Assembly: GCA_001023535.1 (NCBI GenBank)
Contig: CP011020.1
Span: forward strand, 6,296,257 to 6,360,256
Reading direction: 5' to 3'
Origin: Pseudomonas chlororaphis
GTDB taxonomy: Bacteria > Pseudomonadota > Gammaproteobacteria > Pseudomonadales > Pseudomonadaceae
Length of the DNA: 64,000 nucleotides
The notes beneath the pieces are model-generated. The model saw only the letters and a program-made list of their open reading frames with translations. It was not told where the DNA came from and ran no database searches. Within the stretch, counting starts at the first letter, position 1. Every line of letters begins with the position of its first letter. Position numbers and translations under genes: made by a program. Positions 33,891 through 47,186 of this stretch are shown in pieces.

Positions 33891-34427
33891 ATGGCAGAAC
33901 TGACCACGTTGGCCCGACCTTACGCTAAGGCGGCCTTCGAGCACGCTCAGGCCCACCAGCAACTGGCCAATTGGTCAGCCATGCTCGGCCTGGCTGCAGC
34001 GGTGTCGCAAGACGACACCATGCAGCGCGTGCTCAAGGCCCCGCGACTGACGAGCGCAGAAAAGGCCGCCACGTTCATTGACGTGTGCGGCGACAAGTTC
34101 GATGCCAAGGCACAGAATTTCATTCACGTCGTTGCCGAAAACGACCGTCTCCCGCTTCTGCCGGAGATCGCCGCTCTTTTCGACCTGTACAAGGCTGAGC
34201 AAGAGAAGTCGGTAGACGTGGAAGTGACCAGTGCTTTTGCATTGAACCAAGAACAGCAAGACAAACTCGCCAAGGTTCTCAGTGCACGACTCAACCGGGA
34301 AGTGCGCCTGCAAGTCGAGGAAGACAAGTCCCTGATTGGGGGCGTTGTCATCCGCGCCGGCGACCTGGTTATCGATGGCTCGATTCGCGGCAAAATCGCG
34401 AAACTTGCCGAAGCATTGAAATCTTGA
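33891..34427 (+). CDS. atpH: F-type ATP synthase subunit delta, 178 aa
   Basis: Delta links the F1 head to the b-subunit stalk. The protein begins [17 protein letters not shown], the family start. The C-terminal part includes [25 protein letters not shown] and the conserved [25 protein letters not shown], with no membrane segment. It sits between atpF and atpA in the standard order. Confidence 0.97.
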   Translation: MAELTTLARPYAKAAFEHAQAHQQLANWSAMLGLAAAVSQDDTMQRVLKAPRLTSAEKAATFIDVCGDKFDAKAQNFIHVVAENDRLPLLPEIAALFDLYKAEQEKSVDVEVTSAFALNQEQQDKLAKVLSARLNREVRLQVEEDKSLIGGVVIRAGDLVIDGSIRGKIAKLAEALKS

Positions 34428-34448
34428 GTTTGAAGGGGCAGCAGAGCA

Positions 34449-35993
34449 ATGCAGCAACTCAATCCTTCCGAAATAAGTGAAATTATCAAGGGCCGCATCG
34501 AAAAGCTCGATGTGACCTCCCAAGCCCGTAACGAAGGCACTGTCGTCAGCGTATCTGACGGCATCGTGCGGATTCACGGTCTGGCCGACGTCATGTACGG
34601 CGAAATGATCGAGTTTCCGGGCGGCGTCTACGGTATGGCCCTCAACCTGGAGCAAGACTCTGTAGGTGCCGTGGTACTGGGCGCATACACGACTCTGGCT
34701 GAAGGCATGAGCGCCAAGTGCACCGGCCGCATCCTCGAAGTTCCGGTAGGTAAGGAACTGCTGGGTCGCGTTGTCGACGCACTGGGTAACCCTGTTGACG
34801 GCAAAGGTCCGCTGAACAACACCGAGACCGACGCGGTCGAGAAAGTTGCTCCTGGCGTGATCTGGCGTAAGTCGGTAGACCAGCCTGTACAGACTGGCTA
34901 CAAGGCTGTCGATGCCATGATCCCTGTCGGCCGTGGCCAGCGTGAGCTGATCATCGGTGACCGTCAGATCGGTAAGACCGCTCTGGCGATCGACGCGATC
35001 ATCAACCAGAAAAACAGCGGCATCTTCTGCGTCTACGTAGCCATCGGTCAGAAACAATCGACCATCGCCAACGTGGTTCGCAAGCTGGAAGAAAACGGCG
35101 CCCTGGCCAACACCATCATCGTGGCAGCCAGTGCTTCGGAATCGGCCGCACTGCAATTCCTGGCACCGTACTCCGGTTGCACCATGGGCGAATACTTCCG
35201 CGACCGCGGTGAAGACGCGCTGATCGTTTATGACGATCTGTCCAAGCAGGCAGTGGCTTACCGCCAGATCTCCCTGCTGCTGCGCCGTCCACCAGGCCGT
35301 GAAGCCTACCCAGGCGACGTGTTCTATCTCCACTCCCGTCTGCTGGAGCGCGCTTCCCGCGTTTCGGAAGAGTACGTCGAGAAGTTCACCAACGGCGCAG
35401 TGACTGGCAAGACCGGTTCCCTGACCGCCCTGCCGATCATCGAAACCCAGGCTGGCGACGTTTCCGCGTTCGTTCCGACCAACGTGATTTCCATCACCGA
35501 CGGTCAGATCTTCCTGGAATCGGCCATGTTCAACTCGGGCATCCGTCCTGCTGTGAACGCCGGTGTTTCGGTATCCCGTGTAGGTGGTGCCGCTCAGACC
35601 AAGATCATCAAGAAGCTGTCCGGTGGTATCCGTACCGCCCTGGCCCAGTACCGTGAACTGGCGGCATTCGCCCAGTTCGCTTCTGACCTGGACGAAGCGA
35701 CCCGTAAGCAACTTGAGCATGGTCAGCGCGTTACCGAGCTGATGAAGCAGAAGCAATACGCACCGATGTCGATCGCTGACATGGCGCTGTCGCTGTATGC
35801 CGCTGAGCGTGGGTTCCTGACTGACATTGAAATCACCAAGATCGGCAGCTTCGAACAAGCGCTGATTGCTTTCTTCAACCGCGATCACGCCGATTTGATG
35901 GCCAAGATCAACGTGAAGGGTGACTTCAATGACGAAATCGACGCTGGCCTGAAGGCTGGTATCGAGAAGTTCAAGGCCACCCAAACCTGGTAA
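34449..35993 (+). CDS. atpA: F-type ATP synthase subunit alpha, 514 aa
   Basis: Alpha is the regulatory nucleotide-binding subunit of F1. The P-loop GDRQIGKT is at residues 170-177. Other family blocks are visible ([41 protein letters not shown]). Length is normal. It is followed by a perfect GNRA-type hairpin before atpG. Confidence 0.98.
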   Translation: MQQLNPSEISEIIKGRIEKLDVTSQARNEGTVVSVSDGIVRIHGLADVMYGEMIEFPGGVYGMALNLEQDSVGAVVLGAYTTLAEGMSAKCTGRILEVPVGKELLGRVVDALGNPVDGKGPLNNTETDAVEKVAPGVIWRKSVDQPVQTGYKAVDAMIPVGRGQRELIIGDRQIGKTALAIDAIINQKNSGIFCVYVAIGQKQSTIANVVRKLEENGALANTIIVAASASESAALQFLAPYSGCTMGEYFRDRGEDALIVYDDLSKQAVAYRQISLLLRRPPGREAYPGDVFYLHSRLLERASRVSEEYVEKFTNGAVTGKTGSLTALPIIETQAGDVSAFVPTNVISITDGQIFLESAMFNSGIRPAVNAGVSVSRVGGAAQTKIIKKLSGGIRTALAQYRELAAFAQFASDLDEATRKQLEHGQRVTELMKQKQYAPMSIADMALSLYAAERGFLTDIEITKIGSFEQALIAFFNRDHADLMAKINVKGDFNDEIDAGLKAGIEKFKATQTW

Positions 35994-35998
35994 GCCGC

Positions 35999-36022
35999 AG
36001 CGGGAGCCGCAAGGCTCCCGCT
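35999..36022 (+). other. GNRA-loop hairpin between atpA and atpG
   Basis: AGCGGGAGCC and GGCTCCCGCT form a perfect 10-bp stem closed by the tetraloop GCAA, starting five bases after the atpA stop. No T run follows, so full termination is unlikely. Confidence 0.7.
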
Positions 36023-36043
36023 TGCTAACCTGATAGGTGTTAC

Positions 36044-36904
36044 ATGGCAGGCGCAAAAGAGATTCGCAGTAAGATTGCGAGCATCAAAAGCACGCAAAAG
36101 ATTACCAGCGCCATGGAAAAAGTGGCGGTCAGCAAAATGCGCAAGGCACAAATGCGCATGGCTGCTAGCCGTCCTTATGCGGAGCGCATCCGCCAGGTGA
36201 TTGGTCATCTGGCCAACGCCAACCCGGAATACCGCCACCCGTTCATGATCGACCGCGCCGTCAAGCGCGTCGGTTACGTCGTGGTGAGCAGTGACCGTGG
36301 TCTGTGCGGTGGCTTGAACACCAACCTGTTCAAGGCCCTGGTCAAGGACATGGCGGTAAACCGCGAACAAGGCGTCGAGATCGATCTGTGCGTGGTCGGT
36401 AGCAAGGGTGCGGCTTTCTTCCGCAACTTCGGCGGTAACGTCGTCGCTGCTATCAGCCACCTGGGTGAAGAGCCGTCGATCAATGACCTGATCGGCAGCG
36501 TCAAGGTGATGCTGGATGCTTACCTGGAAGGCCGGATCGACCGCCTGTCCGTGGTATCCAACAAGTTCATCAACACCATGACGCAACAGCCGACCGTGGA
36601 GCAGTTGATTCCACTGGTGGCGACCCCGGAACAGGAACTCAAGCACCACTGGGACTATCTCTACGAACCGGATGCCAAGGAGCTGCTCGACGGCTTGATG
36701 GTCCGCTACGTGGAGTCGCAGGTCTACCAGGCGGTGGTCGAGAACAACGCAGCTGAACAAGCCGCGCGGATGATCGCGATGAAGAACGCTACCGACAACG
36801 CCGGTGATTTGATCAGCGATTTGCAGCTGATCTACAACAAGGCGCGTCAGGCTGCGATCACCCAAGAGATCTCGGAAATCGTCGGCGGCGCTGCCGCGGT
36901 TTAA
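36044..36904 (+). CDS. atpG: F-type ATP synthase subunit gamma, 286 aa
   Basis: Gamma is the central rotor shaft of F1. The N-terminal helix ([34 protein letters not shown]) and the C-terminal helix ([35 protein letters not shown]) form the coiled coil, with the DRGLCGGLN block between. Length is normal. It is 27 bases before atpD. Confidence 0.98.
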   Translation: MAGAKEIRSKIASIKSTQKITSAMEKVAVSKMRKAQMRMAASRPYAERIRQVIGHLANANPEYRHPFMIDRAVKRVGYVVVSSDRGLCGGLNTNLFKALVKDMAVNREQGVEIDLCVVGSKGAAFFRNFGGNVVAAISHLGEEPSINDLIGSVKVMLDAYLEGRIDRLSVVSNKFINTMTQQPTVEQLIPLVATPEQELKHHWDYLYEPDAKELLDGLMVRYVESQVYQAVVENNAAEQAARMIAMKNATDNAGDLISDLQLIYNKARQAAITQEISEIVGGAAAV

Positions 36905-38308
<1,404 letters not shown>

Positions 38309-38313
38309 TCCCG

Positions 38314-38331
38314 GCGCCCGGCAACGGGCGC
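38314..38331 (+). other. GNRA-loop hairpin between atpD and atpC
   Basis: GCGCCCG and CGGGCGC pair perfectly around a GCAA tetraloop, six bases after the atpD stop, with no T run. It has the same design as the atpA-atpG hairpin. Confidence 0.65.
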
Positions 38332-38353
38332 TAATTTAGGTTGAGGCAATCAG

Positions 38354-38779
38354 ATGGCTATGACAGTCCATTGCGATATCGTCAGTGCGGAAGGGGAAAT
38401 TTTCTCCGGTCTGGTCGAGTTTGTGGTTGCGCACGGTGAACTGGGGGATCTTGGTATCGCCCTGGGGCACGCACCGCTGATCACCAGCTTGAAGCCAGGT
38501 CCGATTAGTCTGACCAAGCAGGGCGGGGAAAAAGAGGTGTTCTACATCTCGGGTGGTTTCCTCGAGGTTCAGCCGAACATGGTCAAGGTCCTTGCCGACA
38601 CCGTGCAACGTGCTGCCGACCTGGACGAAGCCTCCGCTCAGGAAGCCGTCAAGGCTGCCGAGAAGGCCCTGCACGAAAAAGGCGCAGACTTCGACTACGG
38701 TTCTGCTGCTGCACGTCTGGCCGAGGCCGCAGCCCAGCTGCGCACCGTCCAGCAGATCCGCAAGAAGTTCGGCGGCTAA
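38354..38779 (+). CDS. atpC: F-type ATP synthase subunit epsilon, 141 aa
   Basis: Epsilon sits at the foot of the rotor and inhibits ATP hydrolysis. The N-terminal beta sandwich ([33 protein letters not shown]) and the C-terminal helical hairpin ([14 protein letters not shown], then [18 protein letters not shown]) are both present. It is the last gene of the operon, followed by an intrinsic terminator. Confidence 0.97.
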   Translation: MAMTVHCDIVSAEGEIFSGLVEFVVAHGELGDLGIALGHAPLITSLKPGPISLTKQGGEKEVFYISGGFLEVQPNMVKVLADTVQRAADLDEASAQEAVKAAEKALHEKGADFDYGSAAARLAEAAAQLRTVQQIRKKFGG

Positions 38780-38805
38780 GCCGTCCGCTTTCTGCGTGAT
38801 TGATT

Positions 38806-38833
38806 AAAAAGGGTAGCCTCGGCTACCCTTTTT
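38806..38833 (+). terminator. atp operon terminator
   Basis: GGGTAGC and GCTACCC pair around a CTCG loop, flanked by AAAAA and TTTTT, 26 bases after the atpC stop. It is a classic intrinsic terminator and could act in both directions. Confidence 0.93.
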
Positions 38834-38893
38834 CTTTTTCCGACACTCATCATCTGGTCGCAGCCGCTGACCACCCAGGATTGGTAGCCAGTC

Positions 38894-40261
38894 ATGTCTC
38901 TCGAAATCGTTATCCTCGCGGCCGGTCAAGGCACCCGCATGCGCTCGGCGCTGCCCAAGGTACTGCATCCGGTGGCGGGGCGTTCCATGCTTGGCCATGT
39001 TATCCACAGCGCTCGGCAACTTGATCCACAGCGCATCCATGTCGTGATCGGCCACGGCGCCGATGCCGTTCGTGAACGCCTGGCCGCCGATGACCTGAAT
39101 TTCGTCCTGCAGGACAAGCAACTGGGGACCGGCCATGCCGTCGCCCAGGCCGTGCCGTTCATCACCGCCGACACGGTACTGATCCTGTATGGCGACGTAC
39201 CGCTGATCGAGGTCGACACCCTGCAACGCCTGCTCAAGCAGGTTGCGCCACAACAGCTGGGCCTGCTGACCGTCGAGCTGGATGACCCCACGGGTTACGG
39301 GCGCATCGTGCGCAATGCCGACGGCCAGGTCACCGAGATTGTCGAGCAGAAGGACGCCAACCAGGCCCAACTTGCTATCACCGAGGGCAACACCGGGATT
39401 CTCGCCGTACCGGCCGGGCGCCTGGGTGACTGGATGAGCCGCCTTTCGAACAACAACGCCCAGGGCGAGTACTACCTGACCGATGTGATTGCCATGGCGG
39501 TCGCGGACGGCCTGGTGGTGGCCACCGAGCAACCCCTGGATGCCATGGAAGTGCAGGGCGCCAACGACCGCCGGCAGTTGGCCGAGCTGGAGCGTCATTA
39601 TCAACTGCGCGCCGCCCGCCGCCTAATGGCCCAGGGCGTGACCCTGCGCGACCCGGCTCGTTTCGATGTGCGCGGTGAGGTCAGCGTGGGTCGCGATGTG
39701 GTTATCGACATCAACGTCATCCTCGAGGGCAACGTGGTGATCGAAGATGACGTGGTCATCGGCCCGAACTGCGTGATCAAGGACAGCACTTTGCGCAAGG
39801 GTGCGGTGATCAAGGCCAACAGTCACCTGGACGGCGCGATCATGGGCGAAGGCAGCGACGCCGGCCCGTTCGCCCGTTTGCGCCCCGGCTCCGTGCTGGA
39901 TGCTCGCGCCCATGTGGGTAACTTCGTCGAGCTGAAGAACGCGCACTTGGGCGAAGGGGCCAAGGCCGGCCACTTGACCTACCTGGGAGACGCCGAGGTG
40001 GGCGCCCGCACCAACATTGGCGCCGGCACCATCACCTGCAACTACGATGGCGCGAACAAGTGGAAGACCGTGTTGGGGGAGGACGTGTTCATCGGCTCCA
40101 ACAACTCCCTGGTGGCGCCTGTGGATATCTCCAGCGGCGCGACGACAGCAGCCGGGTCGACCATCAACCAGAATGTGGATAAATCGCAACTGGCCGTAGG
40201 GCGCGCGCGTCAGCGCAACATCGATAACTGGAAGCGTCCAGAGAAAATCAAGAAGTCCTAA
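38894..40261 (+). CDS. glmU: bifunctional GlmU: GlcN-1-P acetyltransferase / GlcNAc-1-P uridylyltransferase, 455 aa
   Basis: GlmU makes UDP-GlcNAc for peptidoglycan and LPS. The N-terminal uridylyltransferase has [19 protein letters not shown] and DKQLGTGHA. From about residue 250 the left-handed beta-helix acetyltransferase repeats run to the C-terminus ([29 protein letters not shown], with the catalytic histidine). Two perfect DnaA boxes lie in the gene (39000-39008, 40174-40182) and one just after its stop (40263-40271). It is two genes upstream of glmS. Confidence 0.97.
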   Translation: MSLEIVILAAGQGTRMRSALPKVLHPVAGRSMLGHVIHSARQLDPQRIHVVIGHGADAVRERLAADDLNFVLQDKQLGTGHAVAQAVPFITADTVLILYGDVPLIEVDTLQRLLKQVAPQQLGLLTVELDDPTGYGRIVRNADGQVTEIVEQKDANQAQLAITEGNTGILAVPAGRLGDWMSRLSNNNAQGEYYLTDVIAMAVADGLVVATEQPLDAMEVQGANDRRQLAELERHYQLRAARRLMAQGVTLRDPARFDVRGEVSVGRDVVIDINVILEGNVVIEDDVVIGPNCVIKDSTLRKGAVIKANSHLDGAIMGEGSDAGPFARLRPGSVLDARAHVGNFVELKNAHLGEGAKAGHLTYLGDAEVGARTNIGAGTITCNYDGANKWKTVLGEDVFIGSNNSLVAPVDISSGATTAAGSTINQNVDKSQLAVGRARQRNIDNWKRPEKIKKS

Positions 40262-40276
40262 GTTATCCACAACCCC

Positions 40277-40365
40277 TGTGGGAGCGGGCTTGCTCGCGAA
40301 AGCGTCGTGTCAGTTCATGCTGTACTGTCTGATTCGACCCCTTCGCGAGCAAGCCCGCTCCCACA
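40277..40365. repeat. perfect REP/BIME inverted repeat between glmU and glmR
   Basis: Two 24-base arms (40277-40300 and 40342-40365; core GGAGCGGGCTTGCTCGCGAA) are exact inverted copies with a 41-base spacer. This is the least degraded REP pair in the window. The RNA would form a long hairpin after the glmU message. Confidence 0.85.
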
Positions 40366-40443
40366 TTGATCTAATGATTTCTGAATTTTTCTGCCCCCGC
40401 CTTGACGATTGCACGGCAATAGGTTTTGATTGCTTACGTTATC

Positions 40444-40456
40444 TTTCGAATCGAAA
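40444..40456 (+). promoter_or_regulatory. candidate DeoR-type operator before glmR
   Basis: TTTCGAATCGAAA is an almost perfect palindrome containing the TTTCG/CGAAA half-sites typical of DeoR/GlpR-family regulators. It ends 11 bases before the glmR start, so it probably mediates autoregulation and control of glmS. Confidence 0.55.
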
Positions 40457-40467
40457 CTTATCTCGCC

Positions 40468-41244
40468 ATGTCGAAACGCAATACGCCACAGCGCCGCCAC
40501 AATATCCTTGCCTTACTCCAGGAGCAGGGTGAGGTCAGTGTGGATGAGCTGGCCAAACGCTTCGAAACCTCGGAGGTTACGATTCGCAAGGATCTCGCCG
40601 CCCTGGAAACCAACGGCCTGTTGCTGCGCCGCTACGGTGGCGCGGTGCCGATGCCGCAGGAGCTGGTGGCCGACAACGGGAAAGCCGTCTCCAGCTACAA
40701 GCAGGCGATTGCCCGGGCCGCTGTGAAGCGGATCCGCGAACACGCGCGCATCATCATCGACAGCGGCAGCACCACGGCGGCCATGATCCCTCAACTGGGC
40801 CAGCAGCCCGGGCTGGTAGTCATGACCAACTCCCTGCACGTCGCCAGGGCCCTGAACGAGCTGGAGCACGAACCGGTGCTGTTGATGACCGGTGGCACCT
40901 GGGACCCGCATTCCGAATCATTCCAGGGCCAGGTCGCCGAACAGGTCCTGCGTTCCTATGACTTCGACCAGTTGTTCATCGGTGCCGACGGTATCGATCT
41001 GGTCCGTGGCACCACCACCTTCAACGAACTGCTGGGCCTGAGCCGTGTGATGGCTGAGGTTGCCCGCGAAGTGATCGTGATGGTGGAGGCCGACAAGATC
41101 GGCCGCAAGATCCCCAACCTGGAACTGCCGTGGAGCAGCGTCCATACCCTCATTACCGATGATCGCCTGCCCGTAGAGGCCCGCGATCAGATTCAGGCCC
41201 GCGGCATCAATGTGATCTGCGCGTCTGTCAGCCAGGAGAAATAA
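40468..41244 (+). CDS. glmR: DeoR-family regulator of amino-sugar synthesis, 258 aa
   Basis: An N-terminal DeoR helix-turn-helix ([39 protein letters not shown]) is followed by a sugar-phosphate sensor domain ([15 protein letters not shown], then [19 protein letters not shown]). The gene lies between glmU and glmS, one base before glmS. The same position in P. aeruginosa carries GlmR, a repressor linked to glucosamine-6-phosphate supply. ATG 40468 fits the HTH start better than an upstream in-frame start at 40426. The sensor ligand is inferred from family and neighbours. Confidence 0.9.
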   Translation: MSKRNTPQRRHNILALLQEQGEVSVDELAKRFETSEVTIRKDLAALETNGLLLRRYGGAVPMPQELVADNGKAVSSYKQAIARAAVKRIREHARIIIDSGSTTAAMIPQLGQQPGLVVMTNSLHVARALNELEHEPVLLMTGGTWDPHSESFQGQVAEQVLRSYDFDQLFIGADGIDLVRGTTTFNELLGLSRVMAEVAREVIVMVEADKIGRKIPNLELPWSSVHTLITDDRLPVEARDQIQARGINVICASVSQEK

Positions 41245-41245
41245 C

Positions 41246-43081
41246 ATGTGTGGAATTGTCGGCGCCGTTGCTGAACGTAATATCACTGCAATCTTGATCG
41301 AAGGCCTCAAGCGCCTGGAATATCGCGGCTACGACAGTGCCGGCGTGGCGGTTTTCACCAACGACCAGACGCTTGAGCGGATGCGCCGCCCTGGCAAGGT
41401 CAGTGAGCTGGAGCAGGCGCTGGACGCCGAGCCGCTGGTCGGTCGCCTTGGCATCGCACACACCCGCTGGGCCACCCATGGCGCGCCGTGCGAGCGTAAC
41501 GCCCACCCGCATTTCTCCGGCGGCGACCTGGCGGTGGTGCACAATGGCATCATCGAAAACCACGAAGCCCTGCGTGAACAGCTCAAGGCGCTCGGCTATG
41601 TGTTCACTTCCGACACCGACACCGAAGTCATCGCCCACCTGCTCAACCACAAGCTCAAGGACCTGGCGGACTTGACCGCAGCCCTCAAGGCGACCGTCAA
41701 GGAACTGCACGGCGCCTATGGCCTGGCGGTCATCAGCGCCAAACAGCCGGATCGCCTGGTGGCGGCCCGCAGCGGCAGCCCGTTGGTGATCGGCCTCGGC
41801 CTTGGGGAAAACTTCCTGGCGTCCGACCAGTTGGCCCTGCGCCAGGTCACCGACCGCTTCATGTACCTGGAAGAGGGCGATATCGCCGAGATCCGCCGCG
41901 ACAGCGTGCAGATTTGGGACATCGAGGGCAAAGCCGTCGAACGTGAAACCGTTCAGTACCGCGACGGCGCCGAAGCCGCCGACAAGGGCGAGTTCCGTCA
42001 CTTCATGCTCAAGGAAATCCATGAGCAGCCAGCCGTGGTGCAACGCACCCTGGAAGGGCGCATGAGCCAGACCCAGGTGCTGGTCCAGGCCTTCGGCCCG
42101 CAAGCGGCCGAGCTGTTCGCCAAGGTGCGCAATGTGCAGATCGTCGCGTGCGGCACCAGCTATCACGCCGGCATGGTCGCCCGTTACTGGCTGGAAGAGT
42201 TGGCCGGGATTCCGTGTCAGGTCGAAGTGGCCAGCGAGTTCCGTTACCGCAAGGTGGTGGTGCAACCCGATTCGCTGTTCGTCACCATTTCCCAGTCCGG
42301 CGAAACCGCCGACACCCTGGCGGCCCTGCGCAACGCCAAGGAGCTGGGCTTCCTCGCCAGCCTGGCGATCTGCAACGTGGGCATCAGCTCACTGGTGCGT
42401 GAGTCCGACCTGACCCTGCTGACCCAGGCTGGCCGCGAGATCGGCGTGGCGTCGACCAAGGCGTTCACCACCCAGCTGGTCGGCCTGTTGCTGTTGACCC
42501 TGTCGTTGGGTCAGGTGCGCGGCACGTTGGCCGAGGGCGTCGAGGCAAAACTGGTGGAAGAACTGCGCCGCCTGCCGACGCGCCTGGGCGAGGCCCTGGC
42601 GATGGACAGCACCGTGGAAAAAATCGCCGAGCTGTTCGCCGAGAAAAACCACACCCTGTTCCTCGGCCGTGGCGCGCAATTCCCGGTGGCGATGGAAGGG
42701 GCCTTGAAGCTCAAGGAAATTTCCTACATCCACGCCGAAGCCTACCCTGCCGGCGAGCTCAAGCATGGCCCGTTGGCCCTGGTGGACAACGACATGCCGG
42801 TGGTCACCGTGGCACCGAACAACGAGCTGCTGGAAAAACTCAAGTCCAACCTGCAGGAAGTGCGCGCCCGCGGCGGCCAGTTGATCGTCTTTGCCGACGA
42901 AAAAGCCGGCATGACCAACGGCGAAGGCACCCACGTGGTTCACATGCCACACATCCACGACATCCTGTCGCCGATCCTCTACACCCTCCCGCTGCAACTG
43001 CTGTCGTACTACGTGGCCGTGCTCAAGGGCACGGACGTGGACCAGCCGCGCAATCTGGCGAAGTCTGTGACGGTGGAGTGA
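41246..43081 (+). CDS. glmS: glutamine--fructose-6-phosphate aminotransferase GlmS, 611 aa
   Basis: GlmS makes glucosamine-6-phosphate from fructose-6-phosphate and glutamine, the committed step to UDP-GlcNAc. The Ntn-type glutaminase begins MCGIVGAV with the nucleophile Cys right after the initiator Met. Two SIS sugar isomerase domains follow ([73 protein letters not shown]), and the C-terminus LAKSVTVE is conserved. It is coupled to glmR. In Pseudomonas the Tn7 attachment site lies at the 3' end of glmS; no Tn7 ends are visible here. Confidence 0.98.
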   Translation: MCGIVGAVAERNITAILIEGLKRLEYRGYDSAGVAVFTNDQTLERMRRPGKVSELEQALDAEPLVGRLGIAHTRWATHGAPCERNAHPHFSGGDLAVVHNGIIENHEALREQLKALGYVFTSDTDTEVIAHLLNHKLKDLADLTAALKATVKELHGAYGLAVISAKQPDRLVAARSGSPLVIGLGLGENFLASDQLALRQVTDRFMYLEEGDIAEIRRDSVQIWDIEGKAVERETVQYRDGAEAADKGEFRHFMLKEIHEQPAVVQRTLEGRMSQTQVLVQAFGPQAAELFAKVRNVQIVACGTSYHAGMVARYWLEELAGIPCQVEVASEFRYRKVVVQPDSLFVTISQSGETADTLAALRNAKELGFLASLAICNVGISSLVRESDLTLLTQAGREIGVASTKAFTTQLVGLLLLTLSLGQVRGTLAEGVEAKLVEELRRLPTRLGEALAMDSTVEKIAELFAEKNHTLFLGRGAQFPVAMEGALKLKEISYIHAEAYPAGELKHGPLALVDNDMPVVTVAPNNELLEKLKSNLQEVRARGGQLIVFADEKAGMTNGEGTHVVHMPHIHDILSPILYTLPLQLLSYYVAVLKGTDVDQPRNLAKSVTVE

Positions 43082-43129
43082 GTCGTCCACCAAGAGCCAG
43101 GTTTCTTGGTGATCCTGCGTAATGAATCT

Positions 43130-43158
43130 GAGCGGGTTTAGCGCTGCTAAACCCGCTC
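43130..43158 (+). terminator. hairpin after glmS
   Basis: GAGCGGGTTTA and TAAACCCGCTC form a perfect 11-bp stem with a 7-base loop, 48 bases after the glmS stop. There is no T run, so it may act with Rho or as a 3' stabiliser. Confidence 0.6.
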
Positions 43159-43270
43159 ATTCGTCCAAGCCGCATCGTCCTTTACGCATGGCTGGCGCTT
43201 CGCCAAATAGCTGAAGAGAACCCGACTAAACATCTGGGCTTATCTTGAGAAACCAAATTTGGGTTTGAAG

Positions 43271-43307
43271 GTATTTTTTCTTTTTTTTCTAAATATTAAA
43301 AAAATAC
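43271..43307. promoter_or_regulatory. distal inverted-repeat operator of the hipBA module
   Basis: GTATTTTTT (43271-43279) and AAAAAATAC (43299-43307) are exact inverted copies in an AT-rich leader. They repeat the half-site of the proximal operator at 43354-43390. Confidence 0.6.
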
Positions 43308-43353
43308 TTTCATTTTTCCTCATTAGAGGCCGATATCAGGCATCTCTGTGCTA

Positions 43354-45102
<1,749 letters not shown>

Positions 45103-45105
45103 GCG

Positions 45106-45813
45106 CTACTCCAGAAAACACCGGTCAAAAAGATAAACGCTGCCCGGCTTCAGGTTTTCCAGCGTGCGCTGGGGGCGGCCGCCGTCGCCGCTTTTCTTGC
45201 GCCCGGTCTCTTGCAGGTAGCCTGCTTCGGTCATCTTCAGCAGACGCTGGCGCATGCTGGTCTTGAGTACCGGGCGTTCGAGCACCACAGAGAAGATGCC
45301 CACGGCTTGCGGCGCGCTGAACTCGGGGCCGAGGAACATCAGCGGCAGGCTGCTGTAGAGGGATTTGGACAACAGCCGTTCCTGGACGGCGGCCACCAGG
45401 CTGTTGTGATCGAAGGGCAGTTTGATCGTGGCATCCGCGACGTCCTTGAGCGGGAAGAAACCCTGGTGCTCGGCGAGCTGGACCGCCTCGCTGGCAATCG
45501 CCAGGTAGAACGTCGACGACGACCAGCAACGCGGGTCGCGGAAGGCGTCGCCGACGGTGCCGACCTGTTCGATCCAGGCCAGTGGCATCCCTACCTTGTT
45601 GGAGTGACGCAGGCGCTCCACGGCGTCGTTCAGCGTCAGATCTTCAACCCCCCCATTGACTACGATCCCGGGCAGCGCCCAGTGGCCGGCGAACGGTTCG
45701 GCCTCCCTGCGGTTCAAGAGAATTTCGATGGCCTGGGCTTGCCGGTTGAAGCGCAGCACGCAGAGGTCGATGGTATGCAGGTAATCGCGCGTGGGGGCGG
45801 TGCTATTGCGCAT
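45106..45813 (-). CDS. nrtR: NrtR-type Nudix-related transcriptional regulator of NAD metabolism, 235 aa
   Basis: NrtR proteins combine a Nudix-like ligand domain with a C-terminal winged helix and repress NAD synthesis genes. The N-terminal Nudix fold (TIDLCVLRFNRQAQAIEILLNRREAEPFAGHWALPGIVVNGG) lacks a full catalytic REUXEEXGU box, as is normal for NrtR. The C-terminal DNA-binding part includes LLKMTEAGYLQETGRK. ATG 45813 has CGGAAA upstream; starts at 45834 or 45843 are possible but lack ribosome sites. It overlaps the end of nadD2 and sits beside pncA-pncB-nadE, matching the P. aeruginosa arrangement. Confidence 0.9.
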   Translation of the reverse strand: MRNSTAPTRDYLHTIDLCVLRFNRQAQAIEILLNRREAEPFAGHWALPGIVVNGGVEDLTLNDAVERLRHSNKVGMPLAWIEQVGTVGDAFRDPRCWSSSTFYLAIASEAVQLAEHQGFFPLKDVADATIKLPFDHNSLVAAVQERLLSKSLYSSLPLMFLGPEFSAPQAVGIFSVVLERPVLKTSMRQRLLKMTEAGYLQETGRKKSGDGGRPQRTLENLKPGSVYLFDRCFLE

Positions 45814-46360
45814 GTCGGTTTCCGTAGGTCGCATAAAGGTCATAGTTTAACGGGTCCATGCCCGGTGCCATCCAGTGGCTGGGCAGCGGTTCGCCCAGGG
45901 CCAGGCGTTCGCGCAGCAGTGTGCTGCGCACGTGGAGCCTTTCCTCCACGCACAGGATGGAAAAACGCTCCAGCAGGGCTTGGCCGCGATAGAAGCTCGG
46001 CAACTGCTCGGCCACATCCTGGCCCACCACCAGCGCGATCCGCTTGCCGTCCAGGGCCAGGCTGTCGGCGAGGTGGGCGAGCAGGGTGTAACTGTAGATG
46101 GGGCCTTCGACGCCACGGGCCACGAGCTGCTCCACCCGGCTGGCGCTCACTTCGGTGCGGCACAGCGGTTGGATGTGCTCGACGATCGACTCCAGCCACT
46201 TCATACGCACCTCATAGTCGACCATTCGTTTGCCGCAAGGGTGCCTGAAACTGGGGGCCACCAGTACTCGCCGGGCCTGGCGGGACGCCTCGATCATCAC
46301 CTGGGCGTGGCCGGCGTGAGGCGGATTGAAGGCACCGCCATAAAGCGCAATCTCGAACAT
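45803..46360 (-). CDS. nadD2: nicotinate-nucleotide adenylyltransferase-like protein NadD2, 185 aa
   Basis: This nucleotidyltransferase transfers AMP to nicotinate (or nicotinamide) mononucleotide. The signature GGAFNPPHAGHAQVM near the N-terminus contains the NPxHxGH motif; the later ISTTxxR-like motif reads VRSTLLRERL. It is shorter than standard NadD and is the second paralogue found with NrtR in pseudomonads. ATG 46358-46360 is 17 bases from the first operator palindrome. nadD2 and nrtR form one minus-strand operon, divergent from pncA. Confidence 0.88.
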   Translation of the reverse strand: MFEIALYGGAFNPPHAGHAQVMIEASRQARRVLVAPSFRHPCGKRMVDYEVRMKWLESIVEHIQPLCRTEVSASRVEQLVARGVEGPIYSYTLLAHLADSLALDGKRIALVVGQDVAEQLPSFYRGQALLERFSILCVEERLHVRSTLLRERLALGEPLPSHWMAPGMDPLNYDLYATYGNRHAQ

Positions 46361-46376
46361 GGCTGATCCTCTATTG

Positions 46377-46391
46377 GTACGTAACGTGTAC
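46377..46391 (-). promoter_or_regulatory. candidate NrtR operator before nadD2
   Basis: GTACGTAACGTGTAC, with GTAC at both ends, lies 17 bases upstream of the nadD2 start. The complement of the pncA-side site matches it at 12 of 15 positions. Because GTAC is self-complementary, each site is an inverted repeat. Confidence 0.65.
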
Positions 46392-46484
46392 TTTATCACC
46401 AAAGATCTCAAACGACATCTTCCGGATCCCATATCCAATAGATAGGGTAGTGAAAAAATTTTGCAGACGAAGCTTGTTGTGAAA

Positions 46485-46499
46485 GTACATGTTGTGTAC
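46485..46499 (+). promoter_or_regulatory. candidate NrtR operator before pncA
   Basis: GTACATGTTGTGTAC lies 31 bases upstream of the pncA start and pairs with the site at 46377-46391. One regulator bound to both would control the divergent operons together. Confidence 0.65.
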
Positions 46500-46529
46500 T
46501 GTAGCGACCATGAACAGGAGAAACCCAGC

Positions 46530-47177
46530 ATGAACAGCCTGACTCGCAAAACCGCTTCCTTCGATGTCGATGCGCAAAAGAGCTTTACCCCGCTCTGCCC
46601 TGATGAGCTGCCGGTGCCTGGCGGCGAGCAGATCGGCGGTGAGTTGAACTTCATCGCTTCCCTGGCCAGCCTGCGCATCGGCAGCAAGGATGCCCACTCG
46701 CCCCAGGCGCCCTGGGTGGTCGCCGACCATGCGCAGATGCTCAAGCCCACCGGGCTCGCGCACGCCGACATCACATGGGTCAGTCACTGTGTGCCCGGCA
46801 CCGAAGGTTTCACCCTGCTGGACGAACTGCCGACGCCTTACGACTACGACTATTTCATCTGGAAGGGCGTCGAGCCGGACCTGCACCCGTACGGCGCGTG
46901 CTACCACGACTTGCACGGCAAGCTCTCTACCGGGGTGATCGAGTACCTCAAGGGCCAAGGTGTCGAGCAGGTCATCGTCGGCGGGCTGGCGCTGGATTTC
47001 TGCGTCAAGACCACCGCGCTGCAACTGGCGGGCGCCGGGCTCAAGGTGATCATCCACTTGCCGGCCTGCCGGGCCATCAGCGAGGAGGGCGCCCTCCAGG
47101 CCATCCGGGATATGCAGCAAGCGGGCATCGCGGTGGCCGCGACTCGCGAAGAAACCGTTCAACTGGCAAGCGTGTAA
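46530..47177 (+). CDS. pncA: nicotinamidase PncA, 215 aa
   Basis: PncA hydrolyses nicotinamide to nicotinate for NAD salvage. The isochorismatase-fold triad is visible as Asp14 (DVDAQKSF), Lys112 (IWKG) and Cys158 (GLALDFCVKTTA). Metal-binding Asp54 and His56 are in GSKDAHSP. ATG 46530 fits homologues; the frame extends upstream without support. pncB starts nine bases after the stop, so pncA-pncB-nadE are probably one operon. Confidence 0.95.
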   Translation: MNSLTRKTASFDVDAQKSFTPLCPDELPVPGGEQIGGELNFIASLASLRIGSKDAHSPQAPWVVADHAQMLKPTGLAHADITWVSHCVPGTEGFTLLDELPTPYDYDYFIWKGVEPDLHPYGACYHDLHGKLSTGVIEYLKGQGVEQVIVGGLALDFCVKTTALQLAGAGLKVIIHLPACRAISEEGALQAIRDMQQAGIAVAATREETVQLASV

Positions 47178-47186
47178 GGAAGACCC

